From Pseudomonadota bacterium (lineage in GTDB: Bacteria; Pseudomonadota; Gammaproteobacteria; Steroidobacterales; Woeseiaceae), in the NCBI GenBank assembly GCA_022572185.1, contig JACZWL010000028.1, positions 1 through 43,211 of the forward strand: a stretch of 43,211 nucleotides of DNA, given 5' to 3'. The notes under the pieces were generated by a model. The model saw only the letters and a list, made by a program, of their open reading frames with translations, was not told where the DNA came from and ran no database searches. Every line of letters starts with the position of its first letter. The stretch's first letter is position 1. Below are positions 8,358 to 16,718 of this stretch, piece by piece. A program made the translations under genes and the position numbers.

Positions 8358-11066
8358 TTAGTGCGCTTCATCCCAGTTTGCACCGATACCCGTATCGACC
8401 TTGAGCGGAACCGCGAGGTCTGCCGCGCCACTCATCAGAGTCACTATTTCATCGCGTACAGGCTCGGCACTGTCCTTCGAAACTTCAAATACGAGCTCGT
8501 CGTGTACCTGCATGATCATGCGCGTATTCGCACCGCTGTCCTTTATCCATTTGTGAACGGCAATCATCGCTATCTTGATGATGTCGGCAGCGGTTCCCTG
8601 CATCGGCGCATTGATCGCGCTGCGCTCGGCGTATTGTCGTCTTTGCGCATTGCGGTCGTTGATCTCGGGAAGATAAAGACGGCGGCCGAAAACCGTTTCC
8701 ACGTAGCCCAAGTCATGCGCCTGTGCGCGTATTCCGTCCATATAAGCCTTCACACCGGGATAACGTTCGAAATACAGGTCCACGTACTCCTGCGCCTCGC
8801 CTCTTGTTATGCTGAGCTGCTTCGCGAGCCCGAACGCTGACATGCCGTACATGAGCCCGAAGTTGATGACTTTTGCAGAACGACGATGGTCGGCGGTCAC
8901 CTCGTCCGGATCGAGCCCGAAGACTTCGGCTGCGGTTGCCTTGTGTATGTCGAGTTCAGCGGCGAACGCGTTCAGCAGCCCTTTGTCGCCGGAGAGGTGC
9001 GCCATTATCCGCAGCTCGATCTGGGAATAGTCTGCGGCAAGCAATACGAAACCGGTCGGTGCAATAAACGCCTGTCGAATGCGCCGGCCCTCCGGTGTAC
9101 GAATCGGGATATTCTGAAGATTCGGATCGGTGGAGGAGAGCCTGCCGGTGGCGGTGACGGCCTGGTGATAGGAAGTATGAACACGGCCGGTATCCGGAGA
9201 AATCTGTTGCGGGAGCTTGTCTGTATAGGTGCTTTTCAGTTTGCTGACGGTTCGGTATTCGAGGATCACTTGCGGCAGCTCGTACTCGTCAGCCAGTTCC
9301 TGTAACACGTCCTCGGCCGTTGACGGCTGACCCTTGGGCGTTTTCCGGACCACCGGCAGGCCGAGATCTTCGAAAAGGATCTGTTGAAGCTGCTTGGGCG
9401 AGCCAAGGTTGAACGGACTGCCCGCGAGGTCGTGCGCCTCCTGTTCCAGCTTGGCCATCTTTTTCGCCAGCTCGCCGCTCTGCGTTTTCAGCATCTTCGG
9501 ATCGATCAGCACACCGGTCTCTTCCATATCGAGAAGAACAGGCACCAGCGGTTGTTCGATTTCCTCGTATAGCCTTTCAAGTGATTTGGTTTTCCTGAGC
9601 TCTCCCCACAAGTATTCGTGCAGCTGTAGCGTGATGTCGGCGTCTTCGGCCGCATAGGGTGATGCCTGTTCCAAATCGATTTGATTGAAAGTGAGTTGCT
9701 TCGCGCCCTTGCCCGCGACGTCCTCATAGTGAATCGTGCCGATATGGAGGTATTTTCTGGCGACGGAATCCATGTCGTGTCGCGTGGCGACGCTGTTCAA
9801 CACATAGGACTCGAGCATCGAATCAAACTGCATGCCGCGGAGGTCAATACCGTAGCGCGCGAATATATGCGCATCGTATTTCAGGTGGTGGCCTACTTTT
9901 TTCTTGTCAGGGTCTTCGAGGAAGTCTTTGAGGGCCGCCAGCACTTCATCTCTTGGTAACTGGTCCGGTGCGCCCGGATAGTCGTGGCCGAGGGGAATAT
10001 AGGCAGCCTCGCCCGTTTTGACGGCGAGTGAGATACCGACGATCTCCGCCTGCATGTAATTCAGGCTGGTCGTCTCGGTATCTACGGCGACAAGCGCCGC
10101 CCTGTCGATTTTCTTAAGCCAGGTCTTGAATTCGGATTGCTTTAGTACAGTCTGATAGTCACCTTTCCTCGGCGGGATCTCTGGGAGTTCTTGCTCAGTC
10201 GTATCGCCGCCCGTCTGCTCGTCCAGCTGTCGCAGAAGCGACCTAAGTTCGAGACGGCCGTAAAGCGCCCGCAAGGCCTCAAGATCGGGCTTGCCCCGTT
10301 TGAGGTCTTTGGGTTTTTTCTCGAGCTTGACGCTTTGTTTAATTGTTGCGAGCTGCTGCGACAGCGCCAGCTGGTCCAGGTTTTCCCGCAGGCTCTCGCC
10401 GACTTTGCCGGTGATTTCATTCGCGTTCTTGACGATCTCGGCAACGCTGCCGTACTGGTTCAGCCATTTGGCCGCAGTCTTGGCACCGACACGCGGTACA
10501 CCCGGGATGTTATCGGAGCTGTCGCCGACCAATGCGAGATAGTCGATAATCTGTTCCGGATAGACGTCGAATTTCTTCTTTACACCGTCCCTGTCGAGGA
10601 CCGTACCGCTCATCGTATCAATAAGTGTGACCTTGTCGTCGACGAGCTGAGCCATGTCCTTGTCGCCGGTCGAGACGAGCACGTCCAGGCCGCTCTTGAC
10701 AGCTTGACGGCACAGAGTCCCGATGACATCGTCAGCTTCCACGCCTTCGATGCGTAATAGCGGCAGGCCCATCGCCGTAACCGCTTCCAGCAAGGGATCG
10801 ATCTGTAAACGAAGTTCATCGGGCATCGGCGGACGATTCGCTTTGTACTCTGCGAATATCTCGTCACGAAATGTCTTGCCCGGCGCGTCGAATACAACGG
10901 CGATATGCTCGGATGACTGCTCCCTGACCAGCTTGTTGATCATGTTCAGTACGCCGTGAACGGCGCCCGTGGGATCACCTCGGGAGTTGCTCAGCTTGGG
11001 CAGGGCATGAAATGCCCGGTAAAGATAGGACGACCCGTCGATAAGGACGAGCGTGTCATCACTCAT
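8358..11066 (-). CDS. polA: DNA polymerase I
   Basis: A 902-residue, full-length PolA used in Okazaki-fragment maturation and excision repair. The N-terminal 5'-3' nuclease domain spans about residues 1-290, with VFDAPGKTFR, STGDKDMAQL and GDSSDNIPGV. The 3'-5' exonuclease is intact: DTETTSL at 329-335, then VGHHLKYDAHI and AAEDADI, so proofreading residues are present. The polymerase domain (about 520-902) carries motif A LLAADYSQIELR, motif B RRSAKVINFGLMYG and motif C MQVHDELVFEV. It starts at an ATG 9 bases after lptM and probably shares its transcript. It is followed by the small RNA. Confidence 0.98.
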   Translation of the reverse strand: MSDDTLVLIDGSSYLYRAFHALPKLSNSRGDPTGAVHGVLNMINKLVREQSSEHIAVVFDAPGKTFRDEIFAEYKANRPPMPDELRLQIDPLLEAVTAMGLPLLRIEGVEADDVIGTLCRQAVKSGLDVLVSTGDKDMAQLVDDKVTLIDTMSGTVLDRDGVKKKFDVYPEQIIDYLALVGDSSDNIPGVPRVGAKTAAKWLNQYGSVAEIVKNANEITGKVGESLRENLDQLALSQQLATIKQSVKLEKKPKDLKRGKPDLEALRALYGRLELRSLLRQLDEQTGGDTTEQELPEIPPRKGDYQTVLKQSEFKTWLKKIDRAALVAVDTETTSLNYMQAEIVGISLAVKTGEAAYIPLGHDYPGAPDQLPRDEVLAALKDFLEDPDKKKVGHHLKYDAHIFARYGIDLRGMQFDSMLESYVLNSVATRHDMDSVARKYLHIGTIHYEDVAGKGAKQLTFNQIDLEQASPYAAEDADITLQLHEYLWGELRKTKSLERLYEEIEQPLVPVLLDMEETGVLIDPKMLKTQSGELAKKMAKLEQEAHDLAGSPFNLGSPKQLQQILFEDLGLPVVRKTPKGQPSTAEDVLQELADEYELPQVILEYRTVSKLKSTYTDKLPQQISPDTGRVHTSYHQAVTATGRLSSTDPNLQNIPIRTPEGRRIRQAFIAPTGFVLLAADYSQIELRIMAHLSGDKGLLNAFAAELDIHKATAAEVFGLDPDEVTADHRRSAKVINFGLMYGMSAFGLAKQLSITRGEAQEYVDLYFERYPGVKAYMDGIRAQAHDLGYVETVFGRRLYLPEINDRNAQRRQYAERSAINAPMQGTAADIIKIAMIAVHKWIKDSGANTRMIMQVHDELVFEVSKDSAEPVRDEIVTLMSGAADLAVPLKVDTGIGANWDEAH

Positions 11067-11075
11067 GAAATTGAC

Positions 11076-11264
11076 CTAGTTCTCGTCTTGTGACTCTTCT
11101 TCTTCTTTATCTTCGTCGTCTTCTTCGGTCTGGCTTTGGTCCTGAGCCGGCACATCCGTCTTCATCAGGCTCGGATCACCTGGCAAATACAAGGGCCCTT
11201 TCTGGCCGCATCCTGCTGCGAACAAAAGTCCAAGAACCAAAGCCAAGCGATAATAGCTGTTCAT
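11076..11264 (-). CDS. lptM: LPS-assembly lipoprotein LptM (YifL-like)
   Basis: A 62-residue lipoprotein. A short signal ends in the lipobox AAGC, followed at once by the family's conserved GQKGPLYLP. In E. coli LptM (YifL) binds the LptDE translocon at the outer membrane and helps its oxidative maturation. The remainder is a highly acidic tail dominated by Glu and Asp (residues 40-62), likely disordered. It lies 9 bases upstream of polA and about 60 bases after argH on the same strand. Confidence 0.88.
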   Translation of the reverse strand: MNSYYRLALVLGLLFAAGCGQKGPLYLPGDPSLMKTDVPAQDQSQTEEDDEDKEEEESQDEN

Positions 11265-11326
11265 AATCTGTACCGTCGGGTTGCCTTGAGCGGTTGACTA
11301 TCCACGCAGCAATATAACGTACCGTG

Positions 11327-12511
11327 TCATTTATTGTAACGTTCCGCGACCCGTCGATAGGCTTCGCGAAATGGTATGTTTTCCCTGCTTGCGAGTTCGT
11401 TTGCTTCCCGGGCGGCATTGATGCTCTCGTCAAGCCGTATGTTCTCGGGCCTGAACTTCAAGCCTTTGAGGACATGCGACATGATGTCGACGCACTCGAT
11501 CGCCAGATCGATCGAGCGAAATAACGGTGATTTGAGCCGCTGCAAATCGCGCTGATATCCGGATGGCAGTTTTGCCGTGATCATCAGGCATTCCTCAAGG
11601 CATGCCTGCGACGTGGCCGAAGATGCGCGTATCAGTTCGAGTACGTCGGGATTTCGTTTCTGCGGCATGATGGAAGAACCTGTCGTCACTTCGGGTGCCA
11701 GCTCGATATAGGCGAACTCCTGGGTATAGAACAACAGAAGATCGCTGGCGAGGCGGCCGAGGTCCTGCACCAGCAGCGTTAGCTCGAACAGGAGGCCGCT
11801 TTCGGCCTTGCCGCGGGACAGTTGCACGGCAGTCACGGGAACCTGCGTTTCATCGAAGCCGAGCTTTGCCGTCGTCAGTTCACGGTCAATGGCGAGCCCG
11901 GGTGTGCCGTACCCGGCTGCGCTGCCGAGCGGATTCTTGCCAAGGCGCCGCCGCGATGCCTGGAGGCCGGCGGCGTCGTCTTCAAAGGCCTCAATAAAGC
12001 CCTCACTCCAAAGAGCCACGGAGGATGGCATGGCGTGCTGCATATGCGTGAAGCCCGGCAGCGCTGTGTCGCCTTCACGTGCCGCGAGTCCGGACAATGA
12101 CTGACACAGGCCGCCAATGCTCTCTGAGACCGCATCTATCGCATCGAGCGAGTAGAGACGCAGTGCCGTAAGCACCTGGTCGTTCCTCGAGCGCCCGAGA
12201 TGCAGCCTGCCGCCGGCAGGGCCGATGAGTTCTGTCAGGCGGGACTCCAGGGCCGTATGTACATCCTCGTCCTCAAGGCGAATCTCCCACTCACCATCGG
12301 CGAAACCCTGTTCGAGCTTTCTGAGGCCGTCGCAGATCGCTTTACAGTCCTGGTCGGTAATCAGGTCCTGCGCAGCAAGCATCTCGGCATGGGCAACACA
12401 GCCCAGGACGTCGTAGGGAACGAGGCGCGCGTCAAGCCGGTGATCCTCGCCGGCCGTAAACGCGAGGACTCGCTGATCGAGCGGCAGTCCCTTTTCCCAG
12501 AGGCGAGTCAT
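11327..12511 (-). CDS. argH: Argininosuccinate lyase
   Basis: Cleaves argininosuccinate to arginine and fumarate, the last step of the pathway. The protein has 394 residues. Fumarase/aspartase-superfamily motifs are in place: SRNDQ (108-112), THMQHA (155-160, catalytic His region) and the signature GSSIMPQKRNP (278-288). It stops shortly after the ENIPFREAYR region, roughly 50-60 residues before the end of E. coli ArgH. The other frames downstream do not restore the missing tail, so this looks like a naturally short form rather than a frameshift. Its ATG overlaps the argB stop by one base (TGATG), indicating coupled translation. Confidence 0.95.
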   Translation of the reverse strand: MTRLWEKGLPLDQRVLAFTAGEDHRLDARLVPYDVLGCVAHAEMLAAQDLITDQDCKAICDGLRKLEQGFADGEWEIRLEDEDVHTALESRLTELIGPAGGRLHLGRSRNDQVLTALRLYSLDAIDAVSESIGGLCQSLSGLAAREGDTALPGFTHMQHAMPSSVALWSEGFIEAFEDDAAGLQASRRRLGKNPLGSAAGYGTPGLAIDRELTTAKLGFDETQVPVTAVQLSRGKAESGLLFELTLLVQDLGRLASDLLLFYTQEFAYIELAPEVTTGSSIMPQKRNPDVLELIRASSATSQACLEECLMITAKLPSGYQRDLQRLKSPLFRSIDLAIECVDIMSHVLKGLKFRPENIRLDESINAAREANELASRENIPFREAYRRVAERYNK

Positions 12512-13446
12512 CAGTCTGCACTGCTCGATGCTGCCTCAGCCAACGTCAACGCAGCAATGTCGTTGACAACCAGAGTGCCCGTGCCTTCATTGGTGAATAT
12601 CTCCAGCAAGAGGCTATCTGCCACTTTATACGAAATGACGTGCACCCGATTGACACCATTAGCCAGCGCAGCATCGATGGCGGCAGCTTTCGGCAGCATG
12701 CCATCGGCGAGCTTCCCGTCTTTTCGGAGTTGATCCAAAGCGGCACGGTCGACATAGGATATGAGTGAGTGCGGATCGTCGGCGTCATCGAGAATGCCCG
12801 GGGCGCTCGTCGCCAGTATCAGTTTCTCTGCACCGAGCTCGGCGGCGATCGCGGCCGCAACCGTGTCGGCATTGATGTTCAGTATGGTGCCGGACGAGTC
12901 GCAGGACAAAGGACTGACCACCGGCATCAGCCCGTTATCGAGTTGTTTCTGCAGGACATCGGCATCGACCGAGTCAATGTCACCGACATACCCGTAATCG
13001 ACCGGACTGTCGCCGTCTCTCTCGACCGGCGGGCGCCGGTGAGCGCGTATCAGGCCGGCATCGATGCCGCTGATGCCAACAGCGGGAATTTCCAGATCGC
13101 GACAGGCCGCGAGAACACGCGTGTTGATCTGCCCGTTCAGGACCATTGTCGCGACGTCGAGCGACGGACCGTCCGTAATTCTGCGGCCGTCAACAAATTT
13201 CGTGTCGAGGCCCAGTTGCCTGGCGAGTTCGGTCGACTGCTGACCGCCACCATGTACCAGGACAATCCTGATGCCGACCTGGTAAAGAATGCCTACCTGT
13301 TCCATCAGCGCGCGCGTGTCGGCGGTATCTGCGAATACCTCGCCACCGACTTTGAGGACAAATATCTTGCCTTTGAACATGCGGATGTATGGTGCCGCAT
13401 GTTTCAGCGCCGCAACCACGATTGCCCTGTCTTTGCCTGCAGTCAT
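12511..13446 (-). CDS. argB: Acetylglutamate kinase
   Basis: Phosphorylates N-acetyl-L-glutamate, step two of the acetylated arginine pathway. This 311-residue amino-acid kinase has KVGGE near residue 33, the glycine loop VLVHGGGQQ, and INADTVAAAIA in the nucleotide region. It is a stand-alone kinase: no GNAT acetyltransferase domain follows, unlike the fused NAGS-kinase of Xanthomonas. The separation from the transcarbamylase is only 5 bases, and its stop overlaps argH. Whether it is arginine-inhibited cannot be read with certainty. Confidence 0.96.
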   Translation of the reverse strand: MTAGKDRAIVVAALKHAAPYIRMFKGKIFVLKVGGEVFADTADTRALMEQVGILYQVGIRIVLVHGGGQQSTELARQLGLDTKFVDGRRITDGPSLDVATMVLNGQINTRVLAACRDLEIPAVGISGIDAGLIRAHRRPPVERDGDSPVDYGYVGDIDSVDADVLQKQLDNGLMPVVSPLSCDSSGTILNINADTVAAAIAAELGAEKLILATSAPGILDDADDPHSLISYVDRAALDQLRKDGKLADGMLPKAAAIDAALANGVNRVHVISYKVADSLLLEIFTNEGTGTLVVNDIAALTLAEAASSSAD

Positions 13447-13451
13447 GAATT

Positions 13452-14453
13452 TTATCCGAGCATCTGGTGCAGCACTGCCATCTGCGCCAGCATGCGATTG
13501 CGGGCCTCATGGATGACGACGCTTCTCAGGCCGTCGAGTACGCGTTCGCTGACCACGACGCCGCGCCGTACGGGCAGGCAATGCATGAACCTGCAGTCGC
13601 TTCTTGCATTGTCGAACCATGGCTCATCGATGCACCAGTGGACCAGTTCGCGGCGCAGCTCCTCGTCCGCCGCCTTGTCACCATAGTGTCTCGTCGAGGA
13701 CCAGGATTTTGCGTAAATGATGTGGGCGCCTTCCATCGCCTGCACCCGGTCATCGGTCTCGCACAGCGAACCACCCGAGGCCTCGGCCGCCTTCCTGGCC
13801 TTGTCCATTATTGCTTCGGGCAGCTCAAAGCCGTCGGGTCGCAGCACGGTCACGTCCATGCCGCGCATCGCCGCCATGTGTATGGAGGCCGCCGGCACGG
13901 CGAGCGGCAGTGACATCGGGTGATATGCCCAGCTCAGCACGAATTTCCCGCTTTTCGTGGGGATGCCCAGGTCATCGAGCGTCTTCCAGTCGGCCAGGCT
14001 CTGGCAGGGGTGATTGCTTGCTGACTCCATATTGATGTACGGCGTGTCGATCAGTGCGATCAAGGAGGAGAATTCGGTGTCCGCAAGATCGTGTTCCAGG
14101 TTCCTGCGCTCGGCAAAGGCACGAATGCCGATCGCGTCTCCGTAGGAAGCGATCACAGGCACGGCTTCACGAATATGTTCGGCCGCGGCGCCGTCCATGA
14201 CGATGCCCGGCCGCGTTTCGAGTCCGTGAATCGACATCTCCGGCGAAATCACGAATGAGCCGCCGCCGAGCCTGGTCATGGCGGCCTGAAAAGATGCCAG
14301 CGTTCTCAAGGACGGGCTCAGGAAGAGCAACGACAGCACTTTGCCCTTGAGCGCCTCTGGCTCCGGCTTTTCGTCGAGCCGGTTCGACAATTCAAGCAGC
14401 GCAGAAATCTCTTCTGTTGAAAAGTCGGCAAGATCGTTAAATGCCTTCATCAT
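13452..14453 (-). CDS. argF': N-acyl-L-ornithine transcarbamylase (AOTCase/SOTCase group)
   Basis: Transfers carbamoyl phosphate to an N-acylated ornithine, giving N-acylcitrulline, instead of to free ornithine. Support comes from the phosphate loop SPSLRT (51-56, numbering from 14468), the VMDG motif with EH two residues later, SNHPCQSLAD, WAYHPMSLPLAVP and FMHCLPVRR, all like the acetyl- or succinylornithine enzymes rather than ordinary OTC. The residue that sets acyl specificity, by my alignment of MDGxxxEH, is Ala96, where Xanthomonas AOTCase has Glu and Bacteroides SOTCase has Pro. The start is ATG 14453 or 14450 because AGAGGA lies just upstream; an ATG at 14468 is possible. Neighbours are argD (6 bases from the outermost start) and argB. 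Confidence 0.9.
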   Translation of the reverse strand: MMKAFNDLADFSTEEISALLELSNRLDEKPEPEALKGKVLSLLFLSPSLRTLASFQAAMTRLGGGSFVISPEMSIHGLETRPGIVMDGAAAEHIREAVPVIASYGDAIGIRAFAERRNLEHDLADTEFSSLIALIDTPYINMESASNHPCQSLADWKTLDDLGIPTKSGKFVLSWAYHPMSLPLAVPAASIHMAAMRGMDVTVLRPDGFELPEAIMDKARKAAEASGGSLCETDDRVQAMEGAHIIYAKSWSSTRHYGDKAADEELRRELVHWCIDEPWFDNARSDCRFMHCLPVRRGVVVSERVLDGLRSVVIHEARNRMLAQMAVLHQMLG

Positions 14454-14473
14454 TGTTCCTCTAATCATTCCAT

Positions 14474-15658
14474 TTATGTTTTGGGCGCTATGGCGCCGAG
14501 TGCCTTCGCCAGGCGCCTGACATGCTCCGGCTGCAGCACCAGGGGCGGCAGTAACCTCAGCACACTGGGGTCGGCGCTGGTGCCGGTCAGTATGTCACGC
14601 TGCAGCAGTGCATCACGAATCTCGCCAGCCGGCCTGTCACAGACGAGGCCAAGCAAAAGACCCATGCCCTGGACCGATCGAACCGGCCCTGTGACGCAAT
14701 GCTCACGGATTTCAGCTTCCCGTCGTCGGACGTTCGCGAGCAGGTCTTCAGCCTTGATGGTTTCAATGACGGCGATGATGGCCGCGGCTGCAACCGGACC
14801 GCCACCGAATGTCGATCCGAGGCTTCCCAGGCCGACAGTTTTCGACACGCTCTCGCTGCAAAGCAGTGCGCCGCAGGGGATTCCACCGCCGAGCCCTTTG
14901 GCTGTTGTGAGCAGGTCCGGTTCTGCACGACAGGCTTCAATCGCGAAATAATGACCGGTACGGCCCATGCCGCATTGCACTTCGTCGGAAATTAACAGCG
15001 CACCGGTCCTTGAAGTGCCCTCGCGCAACGCCGCCACAAAATCGGCTGACAGATCGAAGGCGCCGGCGACACCCTGCACGGGTTCAAAAATCACGGCTGC
15101 AACGCTCTCATCGATCATTGATTCTGCGGCGGCAACATCGTTCCGTGGGATGAAATCAACCGCGAAAGGCGTGTTTGGAAAACCGTACCAGCTGTCAGCC
15201 GAGTTCCACGTCACCGCCCCGGCTGCCGCCGTGCGGCCGTGGAAACCGTGCGTCAACGCGAGGATTTTTTGTCGGCCCGTCGCCAGGCAGGCCATGCGCA
15301 GGGCATTCTCGTTCGCTTCAGCGCCGCTGTTGACGAAGAAAACCCTTGACAGGTTTTTCGGCGCAATCCCGACAAGCTGCTCCGCTGCAGCTGCCCGCAC
15401 GTCCAGCGCAACGGCGTTGCTTTGAAATATCAGCTGCCTGGCCTGTTCGCAGATGGCCTGCACGAGGCGCGGATGACCATGTCCGAGCGCTGCAACGGCA
15501 TGTCCGCCCCAGAAGTCCAGAATACGCTGACCACTCGTCGTGACAAGATCGCAGCCGGTGGCTTGCGCCGGCACGAATGGCAGCTGGCCATAAACCTGCA
15601 GCATAACGGCAGCTTCCCGCGTGCGTGGATCCTCTGATGCGCTGTTGGCAGTATTCAT
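14474..15658 (-). CDS. argD: Acetylornithine aminotransferase
   Basis: A class-III PLP transaminase of 394 residues converting N-acetylglutamate semialdehyde to N-acetylornithine. Visible features are SGAEANE (121-127), HGFHGR, LLISDEVQCGMGRTG and the Schiff-base lysine Lys254 in TTAKGLGGGIP. The length is typical of ArgD. It starts 4 bases after argC and ends just before the transcarbamylase, so all are one transcript. A broader role toward succinylated substrates or diaminopimelate is possible for ArgD enzymes but not shown here. Confidence 0.94.
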   Translation of the reverse strand: MNTANSASEDPRTREAAVMLQVYGQLPFVPAQATGCDLVTTSGQRILDFWGGHAVAALGHGHPRLVQAICEQARQLIFQSNAVALDVRAAAAEQLVGIAPKNLSRVFFVNSGAEANENALRMACLATGRQKILALTHGFHGRTAAAGAVTWNSADSWYGFPNTPFAVDFIPRNDVAAAESMIDESVAAVIFEPVQGVAGAFDLSADFVAALREGTSRTGALLISDEVQCGMGRTGHYFAIEACRAEPDLLTTAKGLGGGIPCGALLCSESVSKTVGLGSLGSTFGGGPVAAAAIIAVIETIKAEDLLANVRRREAEIREHCVTGPVRSVQGMGLLLGLVCDRPAGEIRDALLQRDILTGTSADPSVLRLLPPLVLQPEHVRRLAKALGAIAPKT

Positions 15659-15662
15659 CTGT

Positions 15663-16718
15663 TCAGGTCCATGCGGGTGATGCTGCAGTCAGGCCGCTGG
15701 ATTCAGACAATGACCAAAGCCGGTTCATCCATTGCAAGGCACCGCCGGCAGCTCCTTTAACGAGGTTGTCGATCGCGCTCATGACAACAACAGTATCGCC
15801 TTCGCAGCTGACGCCAATCCTGGCATCGTTACACGCAATGACGTCTTTCAGACGCGGAATTCCGTCGACGATGTTGACGAACTCGCTGTCTTCATAAAAT
15901 GAACGAAAGGCGTTTCGAACCTCGTCCGACGATACCGGGACTTTCATCCTGGCCTGCATGGTCACGTAAATGCCGCGTGCGAAAGGACCCGAATGCGGCA
16001 CGAAATGTACGGATGCTCTTGTCTGACAGCTTGCTTCAAGCAACGCTTCGATTTCGGGCACGTGACGGTGCAGCAGCGGTTTGTACGCATACAGGTTGCT
16101 GTGCCGTTCGGGATGATGCGTGCCGGCCTGCGGACTCCGCCCGGAACCGGTGCTGCCGGTAATGCCGCTGACAAAAAGTTCTTCGTTGACGACGCCTGAT
16201 TTCAGTAAGGGCACAGCTGCGAGAAGCACGGCTGTCGCGAAACATCCCGGATGCGCCGCATGCGGCGCATCCGGGACCGGGGCGTGTTCCGGTACGGCAC
16301 AGAAAAACTCCGGTATCAGGGCCGGCGCCGGATGTGGTATTCCATATACCGCCTCGTATTGCTCCGCGCTGGTGTAGCGAAAGTCTGCGGATGAGTCGAC
16401 CACATGAACATCAAGACCGCGATCAGCGGCTCCCTCGAGTGCCGCCGCAATGACAGGCGCTGAAGCGCCGTGCGGCGCAGCGGAGAACAGGGCAAGGTCG
16501 CCGCCTTTGTCCACTTTCTCGAGCCAGGCATCCGGACCGTCGAACGATACGCCGGAGTATGTGCGGGCCAGATTTGGAAAAACGTCCGCGATGGCGTCGC
16601 CGCGACGGCTATCGGACACTGCGGCGGCCAGTCGGAAGTGCGGGTGTGTTCCAAGCAGACGCAGGATTTCGCCGCCGACATATCCGCTTGCGCCGAGAAC
16701 GACTGCGGGGATGGTCAT
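15663..16718 (-). CDS. argC: N-acetyl-gamma-glutamyl-phosphate reductase
   Basis: NADPH-dependent reduction of N-acetylglutamyl phosphate to the semialdehyde. The 351-residue protein begins with the Rossmann motif GASGYVGGE (9-17). The catalytic cysteine is Cys159 in HPGCFATAVLL, and SGITGSTGSGR follows. The start ATG overlaps the stop of the upstream P-loop gene (ATGA), implying coupled translation, and argD follows after 4 bases. Confidence 0.96.
   Translation of the reverse strand: MTIPAVVLGASGYVGGEILRLLGTHPHFRLAAAVSDSRRGDAIADVFPNLARTYSGVSFDGPDAWLEKVDKGGDLALFSAAPHGASAPVIAAALEGAADRGLDVHVVDSSADFRYTSAEQYEAVYGIPHPAPALIPEFFCAVPEHAPVPDAPHAAHPGCFATAVLLAAVPLLKSGVVNEELFVSGITGSTGSGRSPQAGTHHPERHSNLYAYKPLLHRHVPEIEALLEASCQTRASVHFVPHSGPFARGIYVTMQARMKVPVSSDEVRNAFRSFYEDSEFVNIVDGIPRLKDVIACNDARIGVSCEGDTVVVMSAIDNLVKGAAGGALQWMNRLWSLSESSGLTAASPAWT

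Noticed and set aside
12769-13686. A 305-codon plus-strand open frame over argB and the transcarbamylase
   Set aside because: Its translation shows no recognisable motif and it is antisense to two conserved enzymes; long shadow frames are common at this GC content.
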